A DNA stretch of 64,000 nt from Budorcas taxicolor (GCF_023091745.1 NW_026291481.1:2666001-2730000), one strand, 5' to 3'; positions 10,887-23,939 are shown, counted from the first letter of the stretch. Translations and numbers: made by a program. The notes: generated by a model from the sequence alone, not told the origin.

Positions 10887-13334
10887 GTGAAGGACCCTTT
10901 CGAAGTTCCAGAGGTGAGGTGTGATCAGCCTCGAGACGCCTCAGCGGAAATGGGCCTCATCTCGCCTGGAGGGGAGAACCTCCTGGATTTTCTCGAGTTG
11001 CGGCAGGTCTTCTCGAGTTACGACGGGGACCTCAGGGACCCGCTCTGGTGGCCTCAGGAAAGGCCAGTCCCCATGCGAGTTGCTAGGGGACCTCTCGGGA
11101 TTCCTCTCCCGTCCATGCCGGGGCCTCAGTCCTTGTGTGGAGTCGGGGCCGGAACCTGAGGATTCCTCTCCAGTGTTGCCATGGATCTTGGGGTGCTTCT
11201 GAGTCTCCCCAGGGGAGTCAGGCCTCGTCTCGAGTGGGGGCATGCACGTGCGCTTTCCTCCCGAGCTGCAGCAGTAGTGTCACGCTTCCTGTCACGTGGA
11301 TCAAGGGATCTGTGGCTTTCCCTCGAGGCTGTCCCTCGAGGCTTTCCCACGAGGCTTTCCCACAGGGCTGTGCCACGTGCCACCTTGGTGTGAGTCGATC
11401 CTCGGCGTGAAAGACGAGCCGGTGAAGGGAAAAGAGGTTCCTCTGGAATGGACTGAGACATCTGGGGGACTCTTGGAATGGTGGCACGACCCTGGAGTTC
11501 CTCTCGCCGTTCCTGTTGAGAGGGCCTCCTCTTGAGATGCGACGGGAACACCGGGAACTCTTTCCCGACGAAGCAGGGAAAGGATCCCTCATCTCGAGCT
11601 ACGAGGCGGAATCGGGGCTCCTCTGGATGTGGGCGGGACCCTCGTGATTCCTCTCGAGTGGAGACGGGTATGTCGGGGAACTTCTAGATTTGCACCAAGG
11701 GTGTGAAGGACCCTTTCGAAGTTCCAGAGGTGAGGTGTGATCAGCCTCGAGACGCCTCAGCGGAAATGGGCCTCATCTCGCCTGGAGGGGAGAACCTCCT
11801 GGATTTTCTCGAGTTGCGGCTGGTCTTCTCGACTTACGACGGGGACCTCAGGGACCCGCTCTGGTGGCCTCAGGAAAGGCCAGTCCCCATGCGAGTTGCT
11901 AGGGGACCTCTCGGCATTACTCTCCCGTCCATGCCGGGGCCTCAGTCCTTGTGTGGAGTCGGGGCCGGAACCTGAGGATTCCTCTCCAGTGTTGCCATGG
12001 ATCTTGGGGTGCTCCTGAGTCTCCCCAGGGGAGTCAGGTCTCGTCTCGAGTGGGGGCATGCACGTGCGCTTTCCTCCCGTGCTGCAGCAGTAGTGTCACG
12101 CTTCCTGTCACGTGGATCAAGGGATCTGTGGCTTTCCCTCGAGGCTGTCCCTCGAGGCTTTCCCACGAGGCTTTCCCACAGGGCTGTGCCACGTGCCACC
12201 TTGGTGTGAGTCGATCCTCGGCGTGAAAGACGAGCCGGTGAAGGGAAAAGAGGTTCCTCTGGAATAGACTGAGACATCTGGGGGACTCTTGGAATGGTGG
12301 CACGACCCTGGAGTTCCTCTCGCCGTTCCTGTTGAGAGGGCCTCCTCTTGAGATGCGACGGGAACGCTGGGAACTCTTTCCCGACGAAGCAGGGAAAGGA
12401 TCCCTCATCTCGAGCTACGAGGCGGAAACGGGGCTCCTCTGGATGTGGGCGGGACCCTCGTGATTCCTCTCGAGTGGAGACGGGTATGTCGGGGAACTTC
12501 TAGATTTGCACCAAGGGTGTGAAGGACCCTTTCGAAGTTCCAGAGGTGAGGTGTGATCAGCCTCGAGACGCCTCAGCGGAAATGGGCCTCATCTCGCCTG
12601 GAGGGGAGAACCTCCTGGATTTTCTCGAGTTGCGGCAGGTCTTCTCGAGTTACGACGGGGACCTCAGGGACCAGCTCTGGTGGCCTCAGGAAAGGCCAGT
12701 CCCCATGCGAGTTGCTAGGGGACCTCTCGGCATTCCTCTCCCGTCCATGCCGGGGCCTCAGTCCTTGTGTGGAGTCGGGGCCGGAACCTGAGGATTCCTC
12801 TCCAGTGTTGCCATGGATCTTGGGGTGCTCCTGAGTCTCCCCAGGGGAGTCAGGCCTCGTCTCGAGTGGGGGCATGCACGTGCGCTTTCCTCCCGTGCTG
12901 CAGCAGTAGTGTCTCGCTTCCTGTCACGTGGATCAAGGGATCTGTGGCTTTCCCTCGAGGCTGTCCCTCGAGGCTTTCCCACGAGGCTTTCCCACAGGGC
13001 TGTGCCACGTGCCACCTTGGTGTGAGTCGATCCTCGGCGTGAAAGACGAGCCGGTGAAGGGAAAAGAGGTTCCTCTGGAATGGACTGAGACATCTGGGGG
13101 ACTCTTGGAATGGTGGCACGACCCTGGAGTTCCTCTCGCCGTTCCTGTTGAGAGGGCCTCCTCTTGAGGTGCGACGGGAACGCCGGGAACTCTTTCCCGA
13201 CGAAGCAGGGAAAGGATCCCTCATCTCGAGCTACGAGGCGGAAACGGGGCTCCTCTGGATGTGGGCGGGACCCTCGTGATTCCTCTCGAGTGGAGACGGG
13301 TATGTCGGGGAACTTCTAGATTTGCACCAAGGGT
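10887..13334 (+). repeat. Trimeric HOR, copy 2 (U14-U16, 2448 bp)
   Basis: U14 (10887), U15 (11703) and U16 (12519) carry the U11, U12 and U13 marker sets at exactly +2448 bp. Differences from copy 1 are few. Private ones include ggaatagactg near 12262 and aacgctggg in U15, and ttgaggtgcg near 13164 in U16. After U16 the ggcattcct variant, frequent until here, does not appear again in the window. Confidence 0.92.
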
Positions 13335-14150
13335 GTGAAGGACCCTTTCGAAGTTCCAGAGGTGAGGTGTGATCAGCCTCGAGACGCCTCAGCGGAAATG
13401 GGCCTCATCTCGCCTGGAGGGGAGAACCTCCTTTATTTTCTCGAGTTGCGGCAGGTCTTCTCGACTTACGACGGGGACCTCAGGGACCCGCTCTGGTGGC
13501 CTCAGGAAAGGCCAGTCCCCATGCGAGTTGCTAGGGGACCTCTCGGGATTCCTCTCCCGTCCATGCCGGGGCCTCAGTCCTTGTGTGGAGTCGGGGCCGG
13601 AACCTGAGGATTCCTCTCCAGTGTTGCCATGGATCTTGGGGTGCTCCTGAGTCTCCCCAGGGGAGTCAGGCCTCGTCTCGAGTGGGGGCATGCACGTGCG
13701 CTTTCCTCCCGAGTTGCAGCAGTAGTGTCACGCTTCCTGTCACGTGGATCAAGGGATCTGTGGCTTTCCCTCGAGGCTGTCCCTCGAGGCTTTCCCACGA
13801 GGCTTTCCCACAGGGCTGTGCCACGTGCCACCTTGGTGTGAGTCGATCCTCGGCGTGAAAGACGAGCCGGTGAAGGGGAAAGAGGTTCCTCTGGAATGGA
13901 CTGAGACATCTGGGGGACTCTTGGAATGGTGGCACGACCCTGGAGTTCCTCTCGCCATTCCTGTTGAGAGGGCCTCCTCTTGAGATGCGACGGGAACGCC
14001 GGGAACTCTTTCCCGACGAAGCAGGGAAAGGATCCCTCATCTCGAGCTACGAGGCGGAAACGGGGCTCCTCTGGATGTGGGCGGGACCCTCGTGATTCCT
14101 CTCGAGTGGAGACGGGTATGTCGGGGAACTTCTAGATTTGCGCCAAGGGG
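13335..14150 (+). repeat. Monomer U17, transitional unit
   Basis: U17 has cctttattttc near 13431 as a private change, gcaggtcttctcgactt, cgagttgcag near 13711, gaaggggaaag near 13873 and gccattcctg. The cgagttgcag and ggggaaag pair is shared with U8, 7.3 kb to the left. U17 separates the trimer zone from the dimer zone. Confidence 0.9.
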
Positions 14151-15781
14151 GTGAAGGACCCTTTCGAAGTTCCAGAGGTGAGGTGTGATCAGCCTCGAGA
14201 CGCCTCAGCGGAAATGGGCCTCATCTCGCCTGGAGGGGAGAATCTCCTGGATTTTCTCGAGTTGCGGCAGGTCTTCTCGAGTTACGACGGGGACCTCAGC
14301 GACCCGCTCTGGTGGCCTCAGGAAAGGCCAGTCCCCCATGCGAGTTGCTAGGGGACCTCTCGGGATTCCTCTCCCGTCCATGCCGGGGCTCAGTCCTTGT
14401 GTGGAGTCGGGGCCGGAACCTGAGGATTCCTCTCCAGTGTTGCCATGCATCTTGGGGTGCTCCTGAGTCTCCCCAGGGGAGTCAGGCCTCGTCTCGAGTG
14501 GGGGCATGCACGTGCGCTTCCTCCCGAGCTGCAGCAGTAGTGTCACGCTTCCTGTCACGTGGATCAAGGGATCTGTGGCTTTCCCTCGAGGCTGTCCCTC
14601 GAGGCTTTCCCACGAGGCTTTCCCACAGGGCTGTGCCACGTGCCACCTTGGTGTGAGTCGATCCTCGGCGTGAAAGACGAGCCGGTGAAGGGAAAAGAGG
14701 TTCCTCTGGAATGGACTGAGACATCTGGGGGACTCTTGGAATGGTGGCACGACCCTGGAGTTCCTCTCGCCGTTCCTGTTGAGAGGGCCTCCTCTTGAGA
14801 TGCGACGGGAACGCCGGGAACTCTTTCCCGACGAAGCAGGGAAAGGATCCCTCATCTCGAGCTACGAGGCGGAAACGGGGCTCCTCTGGATGTGGGCGGG
14901 ACCCTCGTGATTCCTCTCGAGTGGAGACGGGTATGTCGGGGAACTTCTAGATTTGCACCAAGGGTGTGAAGGACCCTTTCGAAGTTCCAGAGGTGAGGTG
15001 TGATCAGCCTCGAGACGCCTCAGCGGAAATGGGCCTCATCTCGCCTGGAGGGGAGAACCTCCTGGATTTTCTCGAGTTGCGGCTGGTCTTCTCGACTTAC
15101 GACGGGGACCTCAGGGACCCGCTCTGGTGGCCTCAGGAAAGGCCAGTCCCCATGCGAGTTGCTAGGGACCTCTCGGGATTCCTCTGCCGTCCATGCCGGG
15201 GCCTCAGTCCTTGTGTGGAGTCGGGGCCGGAACCTGAGGATTCCTCTCCAGTGTTGCCATGGAACTTGGGGTGCTCCTGAGTCTCCCCAGGGGAGTCAGG
15301 CCTCGTCTCGAGTGGGGGCATGCACGTGCGCTTTCCTCCCGAGCTGCAGCAGTAGTGTCACGCTTCCTGTCACGTGGATCAAGGGATCTGTGGCTTTCCC
15401 TCGAGGCTGTCCCTCGAGGCTTTCCCACGAGGCTTTCCCACAGGGCTGTGCCACGTGCCACCTTGGTGTGAGTCGATCCTCGGCGTGAAAGACGAGCCGG
15501 TGAAGGGAAAAGAGGTTCCTCTGGAATGGACTGAGACATCTGGGGGACTCTTGGAATGGTGGCACGACCCTGGAGTTCCTCTCGCCGTTCCTGTTGAGAG
15601 GGCCTCCTCTTGAGATGCGACGGGAACGCCGGGAACTCTTTCCCGAAGAAGCAGGGAAAGGATCCCTCATCTCGAGCTACGAGGCGGGAAACGGGGCTCC
15701 TCTGGATGTGGGCGGGACCCTCGTGATTCCTCTCGAGTGGAGACGGGTATGTCGGGGAACTTCTAGATTTGCACCAAGGGT
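14151..15781 (+). repeat. Dimeric HOR, copy 1 (U18-U19, 1631 bp)
   Basis: U18 (14151, 815 bp) carries ctcagcgaccc and ccatgcatcttgg plus three private single-base indels: an extra c near 14336, a lost c near 14390 and a lost t near 14519. These indels merge frames and create an unusually long but meaningless minus-strand open frame. U19 (14966) carries ccatggaacttgg, cccgaagaagc, a lost g near 15167 and an extra g near 15688. Confidence 0.9.
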
Positions 15782-17412
15782 GTGAAGGACCCTTTCGAAG
15801 TTCCAGAGGTGAGGTGTGATCAGCCTCGAGACGCCTCAGCGGAAATGGGCCTCATCTCGCCTGGAGGGGAGAACCTCCTGGATTTTCTCGAGTTGCGGCT
15901 GGTCTTCTCGACTTACGACGGGGACCTCAGCGACCCGCTCTGGTGGCCTCAGGAAAGGCCAGTCCCCATGCGAGTTGCTAGGGGACCTCTCGGGATTCCT
16001 CTCCCGTCCATGCCGGGGCCTCAGTCCTTGTGTGGAGTCGGGGCCGGAACCTGAGGATTCCTCTCCAGTGTTGCCATGCATCTTGGGGTGCTCCTGAGTC
16101 TCCCCAGGGGAGTCAGGCCTCGTCTCGAGTGGGGGCATGCACGTGCGCTTTCCTCCCGAGCTGCAGCAGTAGTGTCACGCTTCCTGTCACGTGGATCAAG
16201 GGATCTGTGGCTTTCCCTCGAGGCTGTCCCTCGAGGCTTTCCCACGAGGCTTTCCCACAGGGCTGTGCCACGTGCCACCTTGGTGTGAGTCGATCCTCGG
16301 CGTGAAAGACGAGCCGGTGAAGGGAAAAGAGGTTCCTCTGGAATGGACTGAGACATCTGGGGGACTCTTGGAATGGTGGCACGACCCTGGAGTTCCTCTC
16401 GCCGTTCCTGTTGAGAGGGCCTCCTCTTGAGATGCGACGGGAACGCCGGGAACTCTTTCCCGACGAAGCAGGGAAAGGATCCCTCATCTCGAGCTACGAG
16501 GCGGAAACGGGGCTCCTCTGGATGTGGGCGGGACCCTCGTGATTCCTCTCGAGTGGAGACGGGTATGTCGGGGAACTTCTAGATTTGCACCAAGGGTGTG
16601 AAGGACCCTTTCGAAGTTCCAGAGGTGAGGTGTGATCAGCTCGAGACGCCTCAGCGGAAATGGCCTCATCTCGCCTGGAGGGGAGAACCTCCTGGATTTT
16701 CTCGAGTTGCGGCTGGTCTTCTCGACTTACGACGGGGACCTCAGGGACCCGCTCTGGTGGCCTCAGGAAAGGCCAGTCCCCATGCGAGTTGCTAGGGGAC
16801 CTCTCGGGATTCCTCTGCCGTCCATGCCGGGGCCTCAGTCCTTGTGTGGAGTCGGGGCCGGAACCTGAGGATTCCTCTCCAGTGTTGCCATGGAACTTGG
16901 GGTGCTCCTGAGTCTCCCCAGGGGAGTCAGGCCTCGTCTCGAGTGGGGGCATGCACGTGCGCTTTCCTCCCGAGCTGCAGCAGTAGTGTCACGCTTCCTG
17001 TCACGTGGATCAAGGGATCTGTGGCTTTCCCTCGAGGCTGTCCCTCGAGGCTTTCCCACGAGGCTTTCCCACAGGGCTGTGCCACGTGCCACCTTGGTGT
17101 GAGTCGATCCTCGGCGTGAAAGACGAGCCGGTGAAGGGAAAAGAGGTTCCTCTGGAATGGACTGAGACATCTGGGGGACTCTTGGAATGGTGGCACGACC
17201 CTGGAGTTCCTCTCGCCGTTCCTGTTGAGAGGGCCTCCTCTTGAGATGCGACGGGAACGCCGGGAACTCTTTCCCGAAGAAGCAGGGAAAGGATCCCTCA
17301 TCTCGAGCTACGAGGCGGAAACGGGGCTCCTCTGGATGTGGGCGGGGACCCTCGTGATTCCTCTCGAGTGGAGACGGGTATGTCGGGGAACTTCTAGATT
17401 TGCACCAAGGGT
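15782..17412 (+). repeat. Dimeric HOR, copy 2 (U20-U21, 1631 bp)
   Basis: U20 (15782) shares ctcagcgaccc and ccatgcatcttgg with U18. U21 (16598) shares ccatggaacttgg and cccgaagaagc with U19. U21 has its own indels: gatcagctcgag and aatggcctc near 16640 and 16660, and ggcggggacc near 17344. The small indels occur independently in the two copies, unlike the shared substitutions. Confidence 0.9.
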
Positions 17413-19043
17413 GTGAAGGACCCTTTCGAAGTTCCAGAGGTGAGGTGTGATCAGCCTCGAGACGCCTCAGCGGAAATGGGCCTCATCTCGCCTGGAGGGG
17501 AGAACCTCCTGGATTTTCTCGAGTTGCGGCTGGTCTTCTCGACTTACGACGGGGACCTCAGGGACCCGCTCTGGTGGCCTCAGGAAAGGCCAGTCCCCAT
17601 GCGAGTTGCTAGGGGACCTCTCGGGATTCCTCTGCCGTCCATGCCGGGGCCTCAGTCCTTGTGTGGAGTCGGGGCCGGAACCTGAGGATTCCTCTCCAGT
17701 GTTGCCATGGATCTTGGGGTGCTCCTGAGTCTCCCCAGGGGAGTCAGGCCTCGTCTCGAGTGGGGGCATGCACGTGCGCTTTCCTCCCGAGCTGCAGCAG
17801 TAGTGTCACGCTTCCTGTCACGTGGATCAAGGGATCTGTGGCTTTCCCTCGAGGCTGTCCCTCGAGGCTTTCCCACGAGGCTTTCCCACAGGGCTGTGCC
17901 ACGTGCCACCTTGGTGTGAGTCGATCCTCGGCGTGAAAGACGAGCCGGTGAAGGGAAAAGAGGTTCCTCTGGAATGGACTGAGACATCTGGGGGACTCTT
18001 GGAATGGTGGCACGACCCTGGAGTTCCTCTCGCCGTTCCTGTTGAGAGGGCCTCCTCTTGAGATGCGACGGGAACGCCGGGAACTCTTTCCCGACGAAGC
18101 AGGGAAAGGATCCCTCATCTCGAGCTACGAGGCGGAAACGGGGCTCCTCTGGATGTGGGCGGGACCCTCGTGATTCCTCTCGAGTGGAGACGGGTATGTC
18201 GGGGAACTTCTAGATTTGCACCAAGGGTGTGAAGGACCCTTTCGAAGTTCCAGAGGTGAGGTGTGATCAGCCTCGAGACGCCTCAGCGGAAATGGGCCTC
18301 ATCTCGCCTGGAGGGGAGAACCTCCTGGATTTTCTCGAGTTGCGGCTGGTCTTCTCGACTTACGACGGGGACCTCAGGGACCCGCTCTGGTGGCCTCAGG
18401 AAAGGCCAGTCCCCATGCGAGTTGCTAGGGGACCTCTCGGGATTCCTCTCCCGTCCATGCCGGGGCCTCAGTCCTTGTGTGGAGTCGGGCCGGAAACTGA
18501 GGATTCCTCTCCAGTGTTGCCATGGATCTTGGGGTGCTTCTGAGTCTCCCCAGGGGAGTCAGGCCTCGTCTCGAGTGGGGGCATGCACGTGCGTTTTCCT
18601 CCCGAGCTGCAGCAGGAGTGTCACGCTTCCTGTCACGTGGATCAAGGGATCTGTGGCTTTCCCTCGAGGCTGTCCCTCGAGGCTTTCCCACGAGGCTTTC
18701 CCACAGGGCTGTGCCACGTGCCACCTTGGTGTGAGTCGATCCTCGGCGTGAAAGACGAGCCGGTGAAGGGAAAAGAGGTTCCTCTGGAATGGACTGAGAC
18801 ATCTGGGGGACTCTTGGAATGGTGGCACGACCCTGGAGTTCCTCTCGCCGTTCCTGTTGAGAGGGCCTCCTCTTGAGATGCGACGGGAACGCTGGGAACT
18901 CTTTCCCGACGAAGCAGGGAAAGGATCCCTCATCTCGAGCTACGAGGCGGAAACGGGGCTCCTCTGGATGTGGGCGGGACCCTCGTGATTCCTCTCGAGT
19001 GGAGACGGGTATGTCGGGGAACTTCTAGATTTGCACCAAGGGT
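17413..19043 (+). repeat. Second-type dimer, copy 1 (U22-U23, 1631 bp)
   Basis: U22 (17413) is a clean gggattcctctgccg unit. U23 (18229, 815 bp) has gtcgggccggaaactg near 18484, gtgcttctgag and ggaacgctggg, plus the private changes gtgcgttttcc and gcaggagtg. Confidence 0.9.
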
Positions 19044-20674
19044 GTGAAGGACCCTTTCGAAGTTCCAGAGGTGAGGTGTGATCAGCCTCGAGACGCCTCA
19101 GCGGAAATGGGCCTCATCTCGCCTGGAGGGGAGAACCTCCTGGATTTTCTCGAGTTGCGGCTGGTCTTCTCGACTTACGACGGGGACCTCAGGGACCCGC
19201 TCTGGTGGCCTCAGGAAAGGCCAGTCCCCATGCGAGTTGCTAGGGGACCTCTCGGGATTCCTCTGCCGTCCATGCCGGGGCCTCAGTCCTTGTGTGGAGT
19301 CGGGGCCGGAACCTGAGGATTCCTCTCCAGTGTTGTCATGGATCTTGGGGTGCTCCTGAGTCTCCCCAGGGGAGTCAGGCCTCGTCTCGAGTGGGGGCAT
19401 GCACGTGCGCTTTCCTCCCGAGCTGCAGCAGTAGTGTCACGCTTCCTGTCACGTGGATCAAGGGATCTGTGGCTTTCCCTCGAGGCTGTCCCTCGAGGCT
19501 TTCCCACGAGGCTTTCCCACAGGGCTGTGCCACGTGCCACCTTGGTGTGAGTCGATCCTCGGCGTGAAAGACGAGCCGGTGAAGGGAAAAGAGGTTCCTC
19601 TGGAATGGACTGAGACATCTGGGGGACTCTTGGAATGGTGGCACGACCCTGGAGTTCCTCTCGCCGTTCCTCTTGAGAGGGCCTCCTCTTGAGATGCGAC
19701 GGGAACGCCGGGAACTCTTTCCCGACGAAGCAGGGAAAGGATCCCTCATCTCGAGCTACGAGGCGGAAACGGGGCTCCTCTGGATGTGGGCGGGACCCTC
19801 GTGATTCCTCTCGAGTGGAGACGGGTATGTCGGGGAACTTCTAGATTTGCACCAAGGGTGTGAAGGACCCTTTCGAAGTTCCAGAGGTGAGGTGTGATCA
19901 GCCTCGAGACGCCTCAGCGGAAATGGGCCTCATCTCGCCTGGAGGGGAGAACCTCCTGGATTTTCTCGAGTTGCGGCTGGTCTTCTCGACTTACGACGGG
20001 GACCTCAGGGACCCGCTCTGGTGGCCTCAGGAAAGGCCAGTCCCCATGCGAGTTGCTAGGGGACCTCTCGGGATTCCTCTCCCGTCCATGCCGGGGCCTC
20101 AGTCCTTGTGTGGAGTCGGGCCGGAAACTGAGGATTCCTCTCCAGTGTTGCCATGGATCTTGGGGTGCTTCTGAGTCTCCCCAGGGGAGTCAGGCCTCGT
20201 CTCGAGTGGGGGCATGCACGTGCGCTTTCCTCCCGAGCTGCAGCAGTAGTGTCACGCTTCCTGTCACGTGGATCAAGGGATCTGTGGCTTTCCCTCGAGG
20301 CTGTCCCTCGAGGCTTTTCCACGAGGCTTTCCCACAGGGCTGTGCCACGTGCCACCTTGGTGTGAGTCGATCCTCGGCGTGAAAGACGAGCCGGTGAAGG
20401 GAAAAGAGGTTCCTCTGGAATGGACTGAGACATCTTGGGGACTCTTGGAATGGTGGCACGACCCTGGAGTTCCTCTCGCCGTTCCTGTTGAGAGGGCCTC
20501 CTCTTGAGATGCGACGGGAACGCTGGGAACTCTTTCCCGACGAAGCAGGGAAAGGATCCCTCATCTCGAGCTACGAGGCGGAAACGGGGCTCCTCTGGAT
20601 GTGGGCGGGACCCTCGTGATTCCTCTCGAGTGGAGACGGGTATGTCGGGGAACTTCTAGATTTGCACCAAGGGT
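19044..20674 (+). repeat. Second-type dimer, copy 2 (U24-U25, 1631 bp)
   Basis: U24 (19044) matches U22 except gttgtcatgg near 19334 and cctcttgag near 19670. U25 (19860, 815 bp) repeats the gtcgggccggaaactg and gtgcttctgag markers of U23 at +1631 bp. Its private changes are gcttttccacg near 20314 and catcttgggg near 20432. Confidence 0.9.
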
Positions 20675-23600
20675 GTGAAGGACCCTTTCGAAGTTCCAGA
20701 GGTGAGGTGTGATCAGCCTCGAGACGCCTCAGCGGAAATGGGCCTCATCTCGCCTGGAGGGGAGAACCTCCTGGATTTTCTCGAGTTGGGGCTGGTCTTC
20801 TCGACTTACGACGGGGACCTCAGGGACCCGCTCTGGTGGCCTCAGGAAAGGCCAGTCCCCATGCGAGTTGCTAGGGGAAGTCTCGGGATTCCTCTCCCGT
20901 CCATGCCGGGGCCTCAGTCCTTGTGTGGAGGCGGGGCCGGAACCTGAGGATTCCTCTCCAGTGTTGCCATGGATCTTGGGGGTGCTCCTGAGTCTCCCCA
21001 GGGGAGTCAGGCCTCGTCTCGAGTGGGGGCATGCACGTGCGCTTTCCTCCCGAGCTGCAGCAGTAGTGTCACGCTTCCTGTCACGTGGATCAAGGCATCT
21101 GTGGCTTTCCCTCGAGGCTGTCCCTCGAGGCTTTCCCACGAGGCTTTCCCACAGGGCTGTGCCACGTGCCACCTTGGTGTGAGTCGATCCTCGGCGTGAA
21201 AGTCGAGCCGGTGAAGGGAAAAGAGGTTCCTCTGGAATGGACTGAGACATCTGGGGGACTCTTGGAATGGTGGCACGACCCTGGAGTTCCTCTCGCCGTT
21301 CCTGTTGAGAGGGCCTCCTCTTGAGATGCGACGGGAACGCCGGGAACTCTTTCCCGACGAAGCAGGGAAAGGATCCCTCATCTCGAGCTACGAGGCGGAA
21401 ACGGGGCTCCTCTGGATGTGGGCGGGACCCTCGTGATTCCTGTCGAGTGGAGACGGGTATGTCGGGGAACTTCTAGATTTGCACCAAGGGTGTGAAGGAC
21501 CCTTTCGAAGTTCCAGAGGGGAGGTGTGATCAGCCTCGAGACGCCTCAGCGGAAATGGGCCTCATCTCGCCTGGAGGGGAGAACCTCCTGGATTTTCTCG
21601 AGTTGCGGCTGGTCTTCTCGACTTACGACGGGGACCTCAGGGACCCGCTCTGGTGGCCTCAGGAAAGGCCAGTCCCCATGCGAGTTGCTAGGGGACGTCT
21701 CGGGATTCCTCTCCCGTCCATGCCGGGGCCTCAGTCCTTGTGTGGAGTCGGGGCCGGAACCTGAGGATTCCTCTCCAGTGTTGCCATGGATCTTGGGGTG
21801 CTTCTGAGTCTCCCCAGGGGAGTCAGGCCTCGTCTCGAGTGGGGGCATGCACGTGCGCTTTCCTCCCGAGCTGCAGCAGTAGTGTCATGCTTCCTGTCAC
21901 GTGGATCAAGGGATCTGTGGCTTTCCCTCGAGGCTGTCCCTCGAGGCTTTCCCACGAGGCTTTCCCACAGGGCTGTGCCACGTGCCACCTTGGTGTGAGT
22001 CGATCCTCGGCGTGAAAGACGATCCGGTGAAGGAAAAAGAGGTTCCTCTGGAATGGACTGAGACATCTGGGGGACTCTTGGAATGGTGGCACGACCCTGG
22101 AGTTCCTCTCGCCGTTCCTGTTGAGAGGGCCTCCTCTTGAGATGCGACGGGAACGCTGGGAACTCTTTCCCGACGAAGCAGGGAAAGGATCCCTCATCTC
22201 GAGCTACGAGGCGGAAACGGGGCTCCTCTGGATGTGGGCGGGACCCTCGTGATTCCTCTCGAGTGGAGACGGGTATGTCGGGGAACTTCTAGATAGGCAC
22301 CAAGGGTGTGAAGGACCCTTTCGAAGTTCCAGAGGTGAGGTGTGATCAGCCTCGAGACGCCTCAGCGGAAATGGGCCTCATCTCGCCTGGAGGGGAGAAC
22401 CTCCTGGATTTTCTCGAGTTGCGGCTGGTCTTCTCGACTTACGACGGGGACCTCAGGGACCCGCTCTGGTGGCCTCAGGAAAGGCCAGTCCCCATGCGAG
22501 TTGCTAGGGGACCTCTCGGGATTCCTCTGCCGTCCATGCCGGGGCCTCAGTCCTTGTGTGGAGTCGGGGCCGGAACCTGAGGATTCCTCTCCAGTGTTGC
22601 CATGGATCTTGGGGGTGCTCCTGAGTCTCCCCAGGGGAGTCAGGCCTCGTCTTGAGTGGGGGCATGCACGTGCGCTTTCCTCTCGAGCTGCAGCAGTAGT
22701 GTCACGCTTCCTGTCACGTGGATCAAGGGATCTGTGGCTTTCCCTCGAGGCTGTCCCTCGAGGCTTTCCCACGAGGCTTTCCCACAGGGCTGTGCCACGT
22801 GCCACCTTGGTGTGAGTCGATCCTCGGCGTGAAAGACGAGCCGGTGAAGGGAAAAGAGGTTCCTCTGGAATGGACTGAGACATCTGGGGGACTCTTGGAA
22901 TGGTGGCACGACCCTGGAGTTCCTCTCGCCGTTCCTGTTGAGAGGGCCTCCTCTTGAGATGCGACAGGAACGCCGGGAACTCTTTCCCGACGAAGCAGGG
23001 AAAGGATCCCTCATCTCGAGCTACGAGGCGGAAACGGGGCTCCTCTGGATGTGGGCGGGACCCTCGTGATTCCTCTCGAGTGGAGACGGGTATGTCGGGG
23101 ATCTTCTAGATTTGCACCAAGGGTGTGAAGGACCCTTTCGAAGTTCCAGAGGTGAGGTGTGATCAGCCTCCAGACGCCTCAGCGGAAATGGGCCTCATCT
23201 CGCCTGGAGGGGAGAACCTCCTGGATTTTCTCGAGTTGCGGCTGGTCTTCTCGACTTACGACGGGGACCTCAGGGACCCGCTCTGGTGGCCTCAGGAAAG
23301 GCCAGTCCCCATGCGAGTTGCTAGGGGACCTCTCGGGATTCCTCTCCCGTCCATGCCGGGGCCTCAGTCCTTGTGTGGAGTCGGGCCGGAACCTGAGGAT
23401 TCCTCTCCAGTGTTGCCATGGATCTTGGGGTGCTTCTGAGTCTCCCCAGGGGAGTCAGGCCTCGTCTCGAGTGGGGGCATGCACGTGCGCTTTCCTCCCG
23501 AGCTGCAGCAGTAGTGTCACGCTTCCTGTCACGTGGATCAAGGGATCTGTGGCTTTCCCTCGAGGCTGTCCCTCGAGGCTTTCCCACGAGGCTTTCCCAC

Positions 23601-23939
23601 AGGGCTGTGCCACGTGCCACCTTGGTGTGAGTCGATCCTCGGCGTGAAAGACGAGCCGGTGAAGGGAAAAGAGGTTCCTCTGGAATGGACTGAGACATCT
23701 GGGGGACTCTTGGAATGGTGGCACGACCCTGGAGTTCCTCTCGCCGTTCCTGTTGAGAGGGCCTCCTCTTGAGATGCGACGGGAACGCCGGGAACTCTTT
23801 CCCGACGAAGCAGGGAAAGGATCCCTCATCTCGAGCTACGAGGCGGAAACGGGGCTCCTCTGGATGTGGGCGGGACCCTCGTGATTCCTCTCGAGTGGAG
23901 ACGGGTATGTCGGGGAACTTCTAGATTTGCACCAAGGGT
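20675..23939 (+). repeat. Monomers U26-U29
   Basis: U26 (20675, 817 bp): gtggaggcgggg and the extra-g cttgggggtg. U27 (21492): cagaggggagg, gggacgtctcg, gtcatgctt and gacgatccgg, the same set seen in U31 at +3264 bp. U28 (22308, 817 bp): first unit with cctctcgagctg, plus agataggcacc near 22292 just upstream. U29 (23125, 815 bp): gtcgggccggaacctg, preceded by ggggatcttctag near 23097. Confidence 0.9.

Noticed and set aside
14205..14855. 216 aa minus-strand open frame, the longest in the window
   Set aside because: It exists only because single-base indels in U18 (near 14336, 14390 and 14519) join frames that are separate in all other units.
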